Assembly (NCBI GenBank): GCA_024639225.1
Contig: JAHEIS010000003.1
Coordinates: 1 to 44,072, forward strand
From: Actinomycetes bacterium
GTDB taxonomy: Bacteria > Actinomycetota > Thermoleophilia > Miltoncostaeales > Miltoncostaeaceae
Direction: 5' to 3'
Length of the DNA: 44,072 nucleotides
The translations under genes were made by a program, and so were the position numbers. The notes under the pieces were generated by a model that was not told where the DNA came from, did no database searches, and saw only the letters and a program-made list of their open reading frames with translations. Each line of letters opens with the position of its first letter. Within the stretch, counting starts at the first letter, position 1. This document shows positions 17,770 to 25,847 of the stretch, in pieces.

Positions 17770-19431
17770 CTAGGCAGCCGGCCCCGGATCGGCCTCGGCC
17801 GCGGGCTCCGGCTCGGCCGCGGGCTCCGGCTCGGCCGCGGGCTCCGTATCGGCCTCCGGCTCCGGAGCGGGCTCCGGCACAGCGGCGGGCTCCGTGTCGG
17901 CCTCCGACTCCGGAGCGGGCTCCGGCGCAGGCTCGGCCGGCTCCGTGTCGGCCTCCGACTCCGGAGCGGGCTCCGGCGCAGGCTCGGCCGGCTCCGCCGC
18001 CGGCCCGTCGTCCCCGATCTCGGCGGGCGCGACGTCTTCGGTGGCTCCCTCCGGGTCCAAGGGCATGGGCGATGCGGTCGGCGGCGCCGGAGCAGTCGTC
18101 ATACCGGTGCTTCCCCCACCCACGCCGTCGGGCAGGTTGTGGGCGATCGGGTCGCCCTCCTGGACCCGCTTGAGGCTCAGGGACAGGCGCCGACGCTCGG
18201 CGTCAATCTCGATCACGCGAACCGCCACGACGTCCCCCTGATTGACGATCTCCCGCGGGTTCTCGACGTGGTGCTCGGCCAGCTCCGAGATGTGCACGAG
18301 CCCCTCGACGCCGGCGTGGATCTCGACGAACGCACCGAAGGTCACGACTTTGGTGACGCGACCCTCGACGACGTCGTTGATCTGGAAACTCTCCATGACG
18401 CTCTGCCACGGGTCGGCCTGGGTCTGCTTGAGGCCCAGAGAGATCCTCTGACGGCTGCGGTCGATGTCCAGAACCTTGACGCGCACCTCGTCGTTGATCG
18501 CGAGGATCTCGGACGGGTGGTTGACGTGGCTCCAGGAGAGCTCGGAGATGTGGATGAGTCCGTCGATTCCCTCGAGGTCGACGAAGGCCCCGAAGTCGAC
18601 GATGTTCGAGATGACACCGGTGACGACGTCGCCGGGCTGGAGTTCATCCAGGATCTTCTGTCGGACTTCGCGCCGCTCGTCCTCGAGGACGGCGCGCCGC
18701 GAGAGAACCACGTTGTTACGGTTGCGGTTCAGCTCGATGACCCGACACTCGAGGGTCTGGCCGACGAAGTCGTCCAGGTCCTGGACGCGGCGGATGTCGA
18801 CGAGCGACGCCGGCAGGAAGCCGCGAACGCCCAGGTCGATGATCAGACCGCCCTTCACCACCTCGATGACGTTGCCCTCGACATTGCGGCTCTCGTTGGC
18901 GGCCTCCTCGATGCGCTTCCAAGCCTTCTCGAAGCGGGCCCGCTTCTTGGAGAGGATCAGACGACCCTCGTCGTCCTCTTTCTTCATGACGAGCGCGTCG
19001 ACCTCGTCGCCGAGGTTGACCTCGTCGAAGACGTTGACGCTCTTGCGGATCGACAGCTCGGACAGCGGGATCACGCCCTCGCTCTTGTATCCGATGTCGA
19101 CCAGGACCTCGTCCTTGTCGATCCGGACGACGCGACCCGTGACGACGTCGCCCTCGCCGAACTCCGGCAGGGTCATGTCGTAGTTGGGGATCATCTCCCC
19201 GTCGACCTCGACGTACTCGGGCCCGTCGAGCGGACGCACCGGCGGCGCGTCCATCAGCTGGGCCCCGCCTTCGGGTGGAGGTGTCGACGCTGCCGGAGCG
19301 GCGTCCTCGCTCGCTTCGGGGGCGGCCGCGGGCTCAGCGGCCCCGGGCTCGGCGGCCGGACCGGGGTTCGGGGAGGCGTCAGCCTCGGGGTTGTCGGCGG
19401 GTGCCGCCGTAGCGTCAGGGTCGGTAGTCAT
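17770..19431 (-). CDS. rpsA: 30S ribosomal protein S1 with acidic repeat tail
   Basis: 553 aa. Four S1 RNA-binding domains span roughly residues 90-430: GDVVTGRVVRIDKDEVLVDIG, EGNVIEVVKGGLIIDLG, GDVVTGVISNIVDFGAFVDLE and NDVVEGRVTKVVTFGAFVEIH. S1 helps load mRNAs onto the 30S subunit. An N-terminal Ala/Pro/Glu-rich extension of about 75 residues and a C-terminal tail of about 110 residues made of Pro-Glu-Ala repeats are unusual. The tail is encoded by near-identical DNA repeats. ATG start with AAGGA upstream. The message has a leader of about 60 bases, unlike the leaderless genes nearby. Confidence 0.95.
   Translation of the reverse strand: MTTDPDATAAPADNPEADASPNPGPAAEPGAAEPAAAPEASEDAAPAASTPPPEGGAQLMDAPPVRPLDGPEYVEVDGEMIPNYDMTLPEFGEGDVVTGRVVRIDKDEVLVDIGYKSEGVIPLSELSIRKSVNVFDEVNLGDEVDALVMKKEDDEGRLILSKKRARFEKAWKRIEEAANESRNVEGNVIEVVKGGLIIDLGVRGFLPASLVDIRRVQDLDDFVGQTLECRVIELNRNRNNVVLSRRAVLEDERREVRQKILDELQPGDVVTGVISNIVDFGAFVDLEGIDGLIHISELSWSHVNHPSEILAINDEVRVKVLDIDRSRQRISLGLKQTQADPWQSVMESFQINDVVEGRVTKVVTFGAFVEIHAGVEGLVHISELAEHHVENPREIVNQGDVVAVRVIEIDAERRRLSLSLKRVQEGDPIAHNLPDGVGGGSTGMTTAPAPPTASPMPLDPEGATEDVAPAEIGDDGPAAEPAEPAPEPAPESEADTEPAEPAPEPAPESEADTEPAAVPEPAPEPEADTEPAAEPEPAAEPEPAAEADPGPAA
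17840..17989 (-). repeat. Tandem repeats encoding the S1 acidic tail
   Basis: Two identical 51-bp units (17888-17938 and 17939-17989) follow a diverged 48-bp unit from 17840. In the protein they give repeated E-P-A-P-E-S-E-A-D-T-E-P-A-type segments. Shorter 18-bp repeats (GGCTCGGCCGCGGGCTCC type) adjoin on the low-coordinate side. Confidence 0.85.
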
Positions 19432-19493
19432 GGTGGTTGTCCTTGTGGGTGTGCATTGCCCGCGGGCAGGGATCGACGCGGGGGGGAACCACC

Positions 19494-19499
19494 AGTCTA
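19494..19499 (-). promoter_or_regulatory. Possible -10 (TAGACT) of rpsA
   Basis: TAGACT fits TANNNT and lies 62 bases before the rpsA ATG, leaving room for a leader with AAGGA. The leader also contains the perfect palindrome TGCCCGCGGGCA (19457-19468). No good -35 seen. Confidence 0.3.
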
Positions 19500-19535
19500 T
19501 GCCCCTTTCCCCCGGTTGGTATGGGTCGGACGTAC

Positions 19536-19554
19536 GCCCCTCCCCGGCAGGGGC
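19536..19554. terminator. Hairpin downstream of the CBS gene
   Basis: GCCCCT-(7)-AGGGGC between the end of the CBS gene and the rpsA promoter region. No T-tract; weak candidate. Confidence 0.3.
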
Positions 19555-19592
19555 CCGAAGTGGCGGGTTTCCGGGTCACACCTTCGTGCGGG

Positions 19593-20000
19593 TCAGACAG
19601 AGCGGCCCCTGGTCGCCATGCTCTCGAGGAGATCCAGGGACGACGCGATGCCGACCGGATCGCCGTCGAAGCCGGAGACGAGAACATGACTCGCCCCGTG
19701 CTCGGCAAGGAGCGCCGCGCACCGGTCGACGGACTCGTCCCCGGTCACCACGAGCGGCGCTGCCCGAGCGATCGGATCTGCGGGTGCGTCGAGATTGCCG
19801 CGGTGGTCAAGAAGATCCAGATCCGAGATCACCCTCCATGCTCCACGGTGATCCGAGGCCGGACCCACCGGACGCGCCACGACCACCGAGTGGACACGGG
19901 ACTTGGCCATGATCGCCGCGATCTCACGCAGCGTCACCGAGGACGGAACAGTGATCAATTCCATCGACATGACGTCCCGGACGGGAATTGAATGCCACAT
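19593..20000 (-). CDS. CBS-pair protein (Hrp1-like)
   Basis: 135 aa, essentially only a tandem CBS (Bateman) module: VRDVMSMELITVPSSVTLREIA opens CBS1 and DPIARAAPLVVTGDESVDRCAALL opens CBS2, with linker WRVISDLDLLD. Such modules bind adenine nucleotides. Stand-alone pairs include Hrp1 (Rv2626c), a hypoxia-induced mycobacterial protein. It is a paralogue of the CBS gene at 25844-26308, sharing the WRV(I/V)SDLDL linker. GGAGGG lies 7 bases before the ATG. An 18-base gap separates it from a 28-codon micropeptide gene upstream, probably one transcript. It lies at the rpsA edge of the stress island. Confidence 0.85.
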   Translation of the reverse strand: MWHSIPVRDVMSMELITVPSSVTLREIAAIMAKSRVHSVVVARPVGPASDHRGAWRVISDLDLLDHRGNLDAPADPIARAAPLVVTGDESVDRCAALLAEHGASHVLVSGFDGDPVGIASSLDLLESMATRGRSV

Positions 20001-20018
20001 GGCCGACCCTCCGTCGTT

Positions 20019-20105
20019 TCAGGCCTTACGCGCGAACCGGTCGATGAGGATCTTGCCGGCCGCGATCACGAGGGCGGCGATGGCGAACGTGATCGTCCTG
20101 AACAT
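20019..20105 (-). CDS. 28-aa single-helix membrane micropeptide
   Basis: Well below the ORF-track limit. Reads MFRTITFAIAALVIAAGKIL then IDRFARKA: one hydrophobic helix flanked by basic residues, so an inner-membrane peptide with the C-terminus probably cytoplasmic. The strongest Shine-Dalgarno sequence in the area, AGGAGG, sits 4 bases before the ATG. It precedes the CBS gene by 18 bases on the same strand. No family recognised; it could be a regulator of a membrane partner or a membrane-stress peptide. Confidence 0.55.
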   Translation of the reverse strand: MFRTITFAIAALVIAAGKILIDRFARKA

Positions 20106-20248
20106 CCGTCCTCCTGCCGAGGTTGTGCTCGTCGACGCAAGGCTCCCCGACGCCCTCTCCCCCGGCATCGGGCCAGATGGCCGCTCGGCTGCGGAAATCC
20201 CGCAGTCGGCGGGCGATCGCCACCGACGCCCGGAGCGCACCCCGCTCC

Positions 20249-20254
20249 TAGGAT
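20249..20254 (+). promoter_or_regulatory. -10-like hexamer TAGGAT, leaderless start of the ZIP gene
   Basis: TAGGAT ends exactly 6 bases before the ATG at 20261. AGGA inside it could instead be a Shine-Dalgarno sequence. Confidence 0.35.
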
Positions 20255-20260
20255 CCCCGC

Positions 20261-21007
20261 ATGGACCCTCCGACGGGCGTGGCGCTCGTCGCCCTCGGGG
20301 CGAGCGCGACCGCTCTGGCAACGGGCCTGGGTGCCCTTCCATTCGTCGGCCGGCACCCGCTCGGCGACGAGTTGCGAGCCGCCGCGAACGGGGTCGCGGC
20401 CGGCGTCATGGTCGCCGCGAGCCTGGGGCTACTCATCGAGGGCTCGACCTGGAGCCTGGCCGACACCGGTATCGGCGTGGTCGCCGGAGTGATCTTCGTC
20501 GCTCTCGTCACGCGACTCGTGGCGGACCACCCCGTCCGGCACTTCGCCGGCGTGTCCGGTGCCGGAGCGGGCCGGGCGGTCGTCATCGTCCTGGTCATGA
20601 CCGCCCACTCCGCCGCCGAAGGAATCGGGGTCGGCGTCGCATACGGCGGCGGTGAGGCGCTCGGGCTGACGACGACGATCGCGATCGCCCTCCACAACAT
20701 CCCCGAAGGTCTCGCCATCGCCCTGGTGATGATTCCCCGGGGCGCCAGCGTGGCGTCGGCCGCCGCCTGGGCGGTGATCTCCAGTCTTCCGCAACCGCTG
20801 CTCGCCGTTCCGGCGTTCCTGCTCGTCGACTGGTCCGTCGCTGTGCTGCCCATCGGCCTGGGATTCGCGGCCGGCGCGATGGTGTGGATGGCTCTCGTCG
20901 AGCTGATCCCCGACGCCGTCCGCGAATCCGGAGCGTCTCGCGTCTGGCCGGCGGCCCTCGGCGCGTTTGTCATTCTCGGCCTCCTGCAGCTCGCGGTCGC
21001 CGCGTGA
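20261..21007 (+). CDS. ZIP-family metal transporter
   Basis: 248 aa, about eight membrane helices. The two metal-pathway motifs are intact: TAHSAAEGIGVG in one helix and ALHNIPEGLAI in the next, giving the His/Glu ligands used for Zn2+, Fe2+ or Mn2+ uptake. A short variable loop separates helices III and IV, with few histidines. It stands on the plus strand between the micropeptide/CBS pair and the CoA-transferase. Which metal is moved cannot be read from sequence. Confidence 0.9.
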   Translation: MDPPTGVALVALGASATALATGLGALPFVGRHPLGDELRAAANGVAAGVMVAASLGLLIEGSTWSLADTGIGVVAGVIFVALVTRLVADHPVRHFAGVSGAGAGRAVVIVLVMTAHSAAEGIGVGVAYGGGEALGLTTTIAIALHNIPEGLAIALVMIPRGASVASAAAWAVISSLPQPLLAVPAFLLVDWSVAVLPIGLGFAAGAMVWMALVELIPDAVRESGASRVWPAALGAFVILGLLQLAVAA

Positions 21008-21088
21008 TTCGGAGCGTCAGTATTCGTCCGCATCGGCTCCCGGGCCGCCACGGATCACGCCGCATCGTGATTGGGCGAGGATCGGCCG

Positions 21089-22429
21089 GTGGACCGACAC
21101 CATGACCCGCCACCGACGCCTCCCCCTCATGGTGACCCGGCGGCGTCGGTCGGTGATCTCGCTGACGCTCTCGTCCGGGATCTCCTGCCCGGCGACGAGG
21201 TCGTCGTTCCGATTGCCGCCGGCGAGCCCGCGGAACTCATCTCGGCCCTCGAGGACCGGTCAGCTCAGCTGCACGCCGTCACCGTCCACCAGATGCACGC
21301 CATGCATGACCACCCCTACCTCCACGGGGCCTGCGCAGATCACCTCCGGCACGCGTCCTGGTTTCTGAGCGATATCACCCGTCCGGCCTACGCCGCGGGC
21401 GGATGCGATCTCGTGCCCGCGGACTTCAGCGAGATGCCCCGGCGGCTACTGGAGCGGAAACCGGCGCTCGTCCTGGCGGCGGCGACCCTGCCCGACGATG
21501 ACGGGTGGTTCAGCCTGGGCGTGAGCGCCGACTACGTGGCGCCTCTCATCGGCCGCGTGCCTTTCGTCTTGGAGGCAAGCCACCGCATGCCCTGGACTCA
21601 CGGGAGCAATCGGATCCATCGATCCGACGTGCGGGGATGGTTCATGTCGGATGCGCCGCTTCCCACGAAGAGCCGCGACGCGCCGCTCCCCGCCGACCGG
21701 CTCATCGGAGACCACATCGCCGACCGGATTCCGGACGGAACGACGATCCAGATCGGATCCGGTTCCTCTCCCCGCGCAGTGGCGCGCGCGCTCCGGGGCC
21801 ACCGAGATCTCGGCATCCACACCGAGCTCTTCTCCGACGAACTCATGGAACTGGTCATCTGTGGCGCGGCCAACGGCGCGCGCAAGACGACAGACCGCGG
21901 CTGCGCCATCACCACCTTCGCGCTCGGCAGCGAGCGCCTCTATTCGTGGCTTGATCGAAACCCGGCGGTCCGGTTCCGCGGCGTCGACGAGGTCAATGAC
22001 CCGCGACGTATCGCCCGGGAGGCGCACTTCGTCGCCGTCAACGGTGCAATCCAGATCGACCTCTTCGGTCAGTGCGCCTCCGAGACGATCGGCCCGTCGT
22101 ACTACACGGGGAGCGGCGGCCAGGCCGACTTCGCCCGCGGCGCGATGTTCGCCCACGACGGAACAGGATTCACCGCGCTCCACGCAACGACGAACGAGGG
22201 ACGCATCTCACGGATCGTGCCCACGCTCGACACCGGAGCCGTCGTCACCACGACGAAGAACATCGTTGACCAGGTCGTCACGGAGTTCGGGGTGGCAGAG
22301 CTGCGCGGGCGCTCGGTGCAGGAACGGGCTCGGCGCCTCATCGCGATCGCCGACCCTGCTCACCGGGACGGTCTCCGGCGAGCCGCCTCCCGCTTGGGGA
22401 TCGTCCCGGCGAGACGTCCGAGCGGCTAG
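21089..22429 (+). CDS. Acetyl-CoA hydrolase/CoA-transferase family (4-hydroxybutyrate CoA-transferase-like)
   Basis: 446 aa. It carries the family's GIHTELFSDELMELV, where the Glu after His-Thr is expected to form the glutamyl-CoA thioester. It also has IQIGSGSSPRAVARAL in the CoA-binding region and GSGGQADFARGA near the C-terminus. Such enzymes swap CoA between acetate, succinate, butyrate or 4-hydroxybutyrate, useful in fermentation under low oxygen. The track begins at TTG 21071. I prefer GTG 21089, which has GAGG 8 bases upstream. It is followed closely by the APC transporter, probably co-transcribed. Confidence 0.85.
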   Translation: MDRHHDPPPTPPPHGDPAASVGDLADALVRDLLPGDEVVVPIAAGEPAELISALEDRSAQLHAVTVHQMHAMHDHPYLHGACADHLRHASWFLSDITRPAYAAGGCDLVPADFSEMPRRLLERKPALVLAAATLPDDDGWFSLGVSADYVAPLIGRVPFVLEASHRMPWTHGSNRIHRSDVRGWFMSDAPLPTKSRDAPLPADRLIGDHIADRIPDGTTIQIGSGSSPRAVARALRGHRDLGIHTELFSDELMELVICGAANGARKTTDRGCAITTFALGSERLYSWLDRNPAVRFRGVDEVNDPRRIAREAHFVAVNGAIQIDLFGQCASETIGPSYYTGSGGQADFARGAMFAHDGTGFTALHATTNEGRISRIVPTLDTGAVVTTTKNIVDQVVTEFGVAELRGRSVQERARRLIAIADPAHRDGLRRAASRLGIVPARRPSG

Positions 22430-22440
22430 GGGCCGGACGC

Positions 22441-23760
22441 CTGTCGACGACGCCCGAGGCGCCCCCTGGGCTGGCCCGCGCCATCACGCCACGGCTGCTG
22501 CTGGTACTCGTGGTCGGCAACGTCCTGGGCGCGGGGATCTACGCCGTCGTCGGCGAAGTGACGGGCGAAGCGGGCGGCCTGTCGTGGGCCGCCTTCCTCG
22601 TGGCTTTCGCGACGGCCGGCATCTCCGCCCTGACCCTCTGCGAACTTGTGACGAGGTATCCCGGCGCCGGGGGCATCGTGGTCTACGTCGACCGTGCCTT
22701 CGGGAGCCCCACGTTGAGTCTGACCGTGGGCGTCACCATCCTCGCCTCGGGGCTCACATCCGCGGCGACGGCGGCCCGGGCGTTCGGCGGTGAGTACCTC
22801 GAGGAGCTGGTGACCGTCGACGTTCGCCTCGCCGCGGTCGTCTTCGTGGGTGCGCTGACGGCGCTCAACTGGTGGGGCATCGTTGAGTCCTTGAGGGCGA
22901 ACGTGGCGATGACCATTCTCGAGGTCGGCGGGCTCCTGCTCGTCATCGTCGCGGCGGTCAGCATCCTCGGCTCAGGCGACGGGGACCTCACACGACCCTT
23001 CTCGTCCGCGGGGGGCGGGGATGAGCTGATCCCCTTCGCGCTCATCGGCGGTGCCGCGGTCGCCTTCTTCTCGTTCCTGGGCTTCGAGGACGTCGCGAAC
23101 ATGTCCGAGGAAGTGCGCGATCCCCGGATCTCGTATCCGCGGGCGCTCTTCGGAGGCCTGGCAATCACCGCGTGCCTCTACGTCGCCGTGGTCTTCCTCT
23201 CGCTGGCAGCGATCGCGCCGGAGCGCCTCATCGACTCGAGCGCCCCGCTGCTCGTCGTCGTGGACGACAGTCCGCTGACATCGTCCGCACAGCTCTTCGC
23301 GGGCATCGCCCTCGTCGCCGTGGCCAACACCGCCCTCGCCAACCTCGTCATGAGCTCTCGGCTGGTCTACGGCATGAGCTGCCAGGACCTGATTCCGTCG
23401 GTGTTCGGACGGGTAGATCCCCGGCGTTCGACGCCGTGGGTCGCCGTGGTGTCGGTCGCCGTCCTCGCCGTCATTCTCGCCATGACAGGGGACCTGGGCG
23501 GGCTCGCGCGTACGACGGTGCTGCTGCTGCTCGGAGTCCTCGCACTGATGAACATCAGCGCTATCCGCCTGCGTGGGGACGCGGTCAGCCACCCCCATTT
23601 CACCGCCCCGGCCTGGGCGCCTTGGCTCGGGGCACTCACCTGCGGTGCGCTGATCGTCGACCAGCTCCGCGGGGGCGAGACGCGAGACCTGGTCCGGGCC
23701 GGGCTGATCGTGATCCTCGGGCTGGCGGTCTCCCTGATTGCCCGTCGGCGCGACCCATGA
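22441..23760 (+). CDS. APC-superfamily amino acid permease (probable CTG start)
   Basis: About 12 helices with the APC helix-1 motif GNVLGAGIYAVVGEV and LGFEDVANMSEEVRDP in the middle. The track's GTG at 22510 lies inside helix 1. In frame upstream are residues matching the usual family N-terminus (LARAITPRLLLVLVVGN), with no stop back to the previous gene. No ATG, GTG or TTG exists there. CTG 22441 has AGGGG 9 bases upstream and gives 439 aa, so it is taken as start. Substrate unknown; the family moves amino acids or polyamines with protons. 11 bases after the CoA-transferase stop. Confidence 0.83.
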   Translation: MSTTPEAPPGLARAITPRLLLVLVVGNVLGAGIYAVVGEVTGEAGGLSWAAFLVAFATAGISALTLCELVTRYPGAGGIVVYVDRAFGSPTLSLTVGVTILASGLTSAATAARAFGGEYLEELVTVDVRLAAVVFVGALTALNWWGIVESLRANVAMTILEVGGLLLVIVAAVSILGSGDGDLTRPFSSAGGGDELIPFALIGGAAVAFFSFLGFEDVANMSEEVRDPRISYPRALFGGLAITACLYVAVVFLSLAAIAPERLIDSSAPLLVVVDDSPLTSSAQLFAGIALVAVANTALANLVMSSRLVYGMSCQDLIPSVFGRVDPRRSTPWVAVVSVAVLAVILAMTGDLGGLARTTVLLLLGVLALMNISAIRLRGDAVSHPHFTAPAWAPWLGALTCGALIVDQLRGGETRDLVRAGLIVILGLAVSLIARRRDP

Positions 23761-23803
23761 TGGGCACCACCTCGCGGGCACGATCGCGCTGCCGGGGATC
23801 GGA

Positions 23804-24505
23804 CTAGAGATCCAGGCGGTCCCCGCGAGGCCGACGGAAGAACAGCCACCAGACGGCGGCTGGTAGGACAATGATCTTGAAGCCGACGTCGAGCACGACT
23901 ACCCACGCCACCAGAAGCCAACCCGGCAGATCCGTGCCAGCGAGAAGGAACGACCCCCAGGTACCCAGTACGGCGAGAGCCAGGGCGACGAGGAGGCCGA
24001 TCCAGCGCCACGGACGGGTCGGCCGCCGCTCGGGTTCAACGCGGCGCGTTACTCGGCGAGCCGGCCGCCCCTCAGACGAGACGAAATGGGACACCGGGGT
24101 CGAGTGACGCGCGGCGATCTGGCCGGGAAGGCCCTCCTCGATCCACTCTGACCCGCCGGACCCGCCGGTGACGACGATGATCTCGTCAGCGGGAAAATCG
24201 CGAACGGCATCCGCGACTGCGAGCAGCGGATCATCGCCGCCGACACGTGACTGCCAGTGGGAGCCGAGAAAACGAAGCGATCTGATCGCCCGGTCCGCGC
24301 GTTCCTCGGCGTCGCTCCGGGCGCCGTCGGTGTCCGACGCCCAGAAGTGCTGCTGGTCCACGATCGCCGGCGCCACGACGAGGACGTCCAGGCCCGCAGG
24401 GGTCGCCCTTTCCATGACCTCGAGCATCAGCTCCGGCCCCGCGGCATCGACATCCGCGAGCAGGATGACGCGCCCCGGCTCACCCGATGGCTCGGGATCA
24501 CTCAC
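23804..24505 (-). CDS. Usp-like domain fused to two membrane helices
   Basis: 233 aa from the GTG at 24505; the track's longer start is antisense-like. Residues 10-150 read as a degenerate universal stress domain: strand VILLADVDA, helix, VLVVAPAIV, an acidic insertion, then DEIIVVTGGSGGSEWIEEGLP in place of the usual glycine loop. Two helices follow (IGLLVALALAVLGTWGSFLLAG and LLVAWVVVLDVGFKIIVLPAAVWWL) and an Arg-rich end. This anchors a stress-sensor-like domain at the membrane. Last gene of the five-gene operon; its start overlaps the CBS-NTPase gene by 4 bases. It is convergent with the APC gene. Confidence 0.7.
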   Translation of the reverse strand: MSDPEPSGEPGRVILLADVDAAGPELMLEVMERATPAGLDVLVVAPAIVDQQHFWASDTDGARSDAEERADRAIRSLRFLGSHWQSRVGGDDPLLAVADAVRDFPADEIIVVTGGSGGSEWIEEGLPGQIAARHSTPVSHFVSSEGRPARRVTRRVEPERRPTRPWRWIGLLVALALAVLGTWGSFLLAGTDLPGWLLVAWVVVLDVGFKIIVLPAAVWWLFFRRPRGDRLDL

Positions 24506-25404
24506 GCCCGGCGGACCGCCTCCGGCAGTACCCGGGAGCGCAGCCAGCGCGACCACGGACGGAGGCTTTCGGGGTCGCCCTCGGCGTCGACGACGAAGAT
24601 GGGCAGGGCGGCTCTCCTGGCCTCCGCATACTCGGCCGCATCCGAGGCTGCCCGAGATGAATCGCGACGGACGACGACGAGGGCGTTGCACTCCTCGAAC
24701 AGATCATCGGCCAGGCGCGCCACATCGTGGGGCTCCGCGACGGCGATGAGCAGCGACTCACCCAGCCCCCAGCGCGGCCGCCGCGTCCCCGCGCGGTCCT
24801 CGAGGAACACGACCCGCACCGGACCCAACGCCGTGATGGCGCGCCTCAGACCGGACATGCGGTCCGCGGAGGCGTCCTCGATGACGGGGGCTCCATCGAT
24901 GATTCGTGGCCCCTCGCTCGTCCCCGTTACCGCCCCCGGGCGGACCATGCCGATTGCGCACTCCTGGAGCGAGGCGATCGTCCGAAGGAGAAGCGTGGTC
25001 TTCCCTGAGCCCTCCGGCCCGACGAACCGCACGACGACGGGACCGTGCGCGCGACGATCGAGATCGTGCGTGAGCGCCGCGACCGCCAGGCGCTGGACGT
25101 CCTCAGCGGTGATCATCCCGGTCGGTGAACCGTCGCTGGTCGCGATGACGGCGGCCTGGCCCCGGAGGATCGCCGAGACGGCCTCCGCTGCATCCTCGTG
25201 TTCGTCGAGGACCGCCACCTTTTCGGGCCCGAGAAGGGCGATCGTGCCGTCACCGTGACCGATCCACAGACCCACGAGCTGATCGCCGTCGAGGATCGGC
25301 ATGTGGTGAATGCGTGCGTCCGCGAGGAGGTCGCGGACGTCCGCCCGCGGGGTGCCCGGACCGACGGTCAACGGCCGACGCGTCATGATGTCGTCAACCC
25401 TCAT
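24502..25404 (-). CDS. CBS pair fused to HypB/UreG-like P-loop NTPase
   Basis: 300 aa with two parts. Residues 1-110 are a CBS pair (VDDIMTRRPLTVGPGTPRADV and HEDAAEAVSAILRGQAAVIA...GMITAEDV). Residues 122-300 are a SIMIBI-type NTPase resembling HypB: Walker A VGPEGSGKTT (about 129-137), VFLEDRAG aligning with HypB's VENVG, and LGESLLIAVAE where HypB has DLGE...V. The guanine-specificity motif NKxD appears as RRDS, so GTP specificity is doubtful, and HypB's metal cysteines are missing. No hydrogenase or urease genes are nearby. Perhaps an adenylate-sensing regulatory ATPase. ATGA and GTGA overlaps link it to both neighbours. Confidence 0.7.
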   Translation of the reverse strand: MRVDDIMTRRPLTVGPGTPRADVRDLLADARIHHMPILDGDQLVGLWIGHGDGTIALLGPEKVAVLDEHEDAAEAVSAILRGQAAVIATSDGSPTGMITAEDVQRLAVAALTHDLDRRAHGPVVVRFVGPEGSGKTTLLLRTIASLQECAIGMVRPGAVTGTSEGPRIIDGAPVIEDASADRMSGLRRAITALGPVRVVFLEDRAGTRRPRWGLGESLLIAVAEPHDVARLADDLFEECNALVVVRRDSSRAASDAAEYAEARRAALPIFVVDAEGDPESLRPWSRWLRSRVLPEAVRRA

Positions 25405-25847
25405 CCAGACCGGCTCTTCCGGTGATGGCTCTGCCTGACCACGAGAACCGGGACGGGCGCGTGCTGCAGGACGAACGACACGATACTTCCGGCGAGCGCC
25501 CGTGAGAGGAGCCCTTCGTGGGGCGCGAGCACGATGAGATCAGGGTGGTTCTCCTCGCTCCATCGCACGATCTCATCACCTGCGTGGGTGCCCTCGATGA
25601 GAACAGCGTCCGCTCCCGGGAGCTCTGACGCGAGGCCGGTCAGCCAGAGCTCTGCAGCATGGCGCGCCCCGGGAGACACCGGTATGACCTGCCCGGCGAT
25701 CGCGTGATACTTCGGGATGGGCGCGACGACATGCAAAACGCTCAAGTGAGCGCCATCGGCGGCCAGGCGCCCCGCGAGACGTAGCGCAGCGAGCGACGCC
25801 TCGGAATGATCGATGGCGACGGCGACATGAGGGTATGGCGTACTCAC
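25401..25847 (-). CDS. Universal stress protein, single domain
   Basis: 148 aa, one UspA fold: strand HVAVAIDHSEAS, VLHVVAPI, then PDLIVLAPHEGLLSRALAGSIVSFVLQHAPVPVLVVR. The phosphate loop is a variant of the usual G-x2-G-x9-G-S/T, ending in AGS. Usps of this kind bind ATP and adjust metabolism during starvation or hypoxia. Third gene of the operon, with GTGA and ATGA 4-base overlaps to the CBS gene before it and the CBS-NTPase after it. Confidence 0.9.
   Translation of the reverse strand: MSTPYPHVAVAIDHSEASLAALRLAGRLAADGAHLSVLHVVAPIPKYHAIAGQVIPVSPGARHAAELWLTGLASELPGADAVLIEGTHAGDEIVRWSEENHPDLIVLAPHEGLLSRALAGSIVSFVLQHAPVPVLVVRQSHHRKSRSG

Noticed and set aside
17770-17989. Repeats considered as a CRISPR array
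   Set aside because: Repeats are contiguous without spacers and in frame with rpsA coding sequence.
17503-19689. 728-codon plus-strand ORF
   Set aside because: Antisense to rpsA throughout; long only because of GC-rich codons, and its translation is low-complexity Arg/Asp/Val runs.
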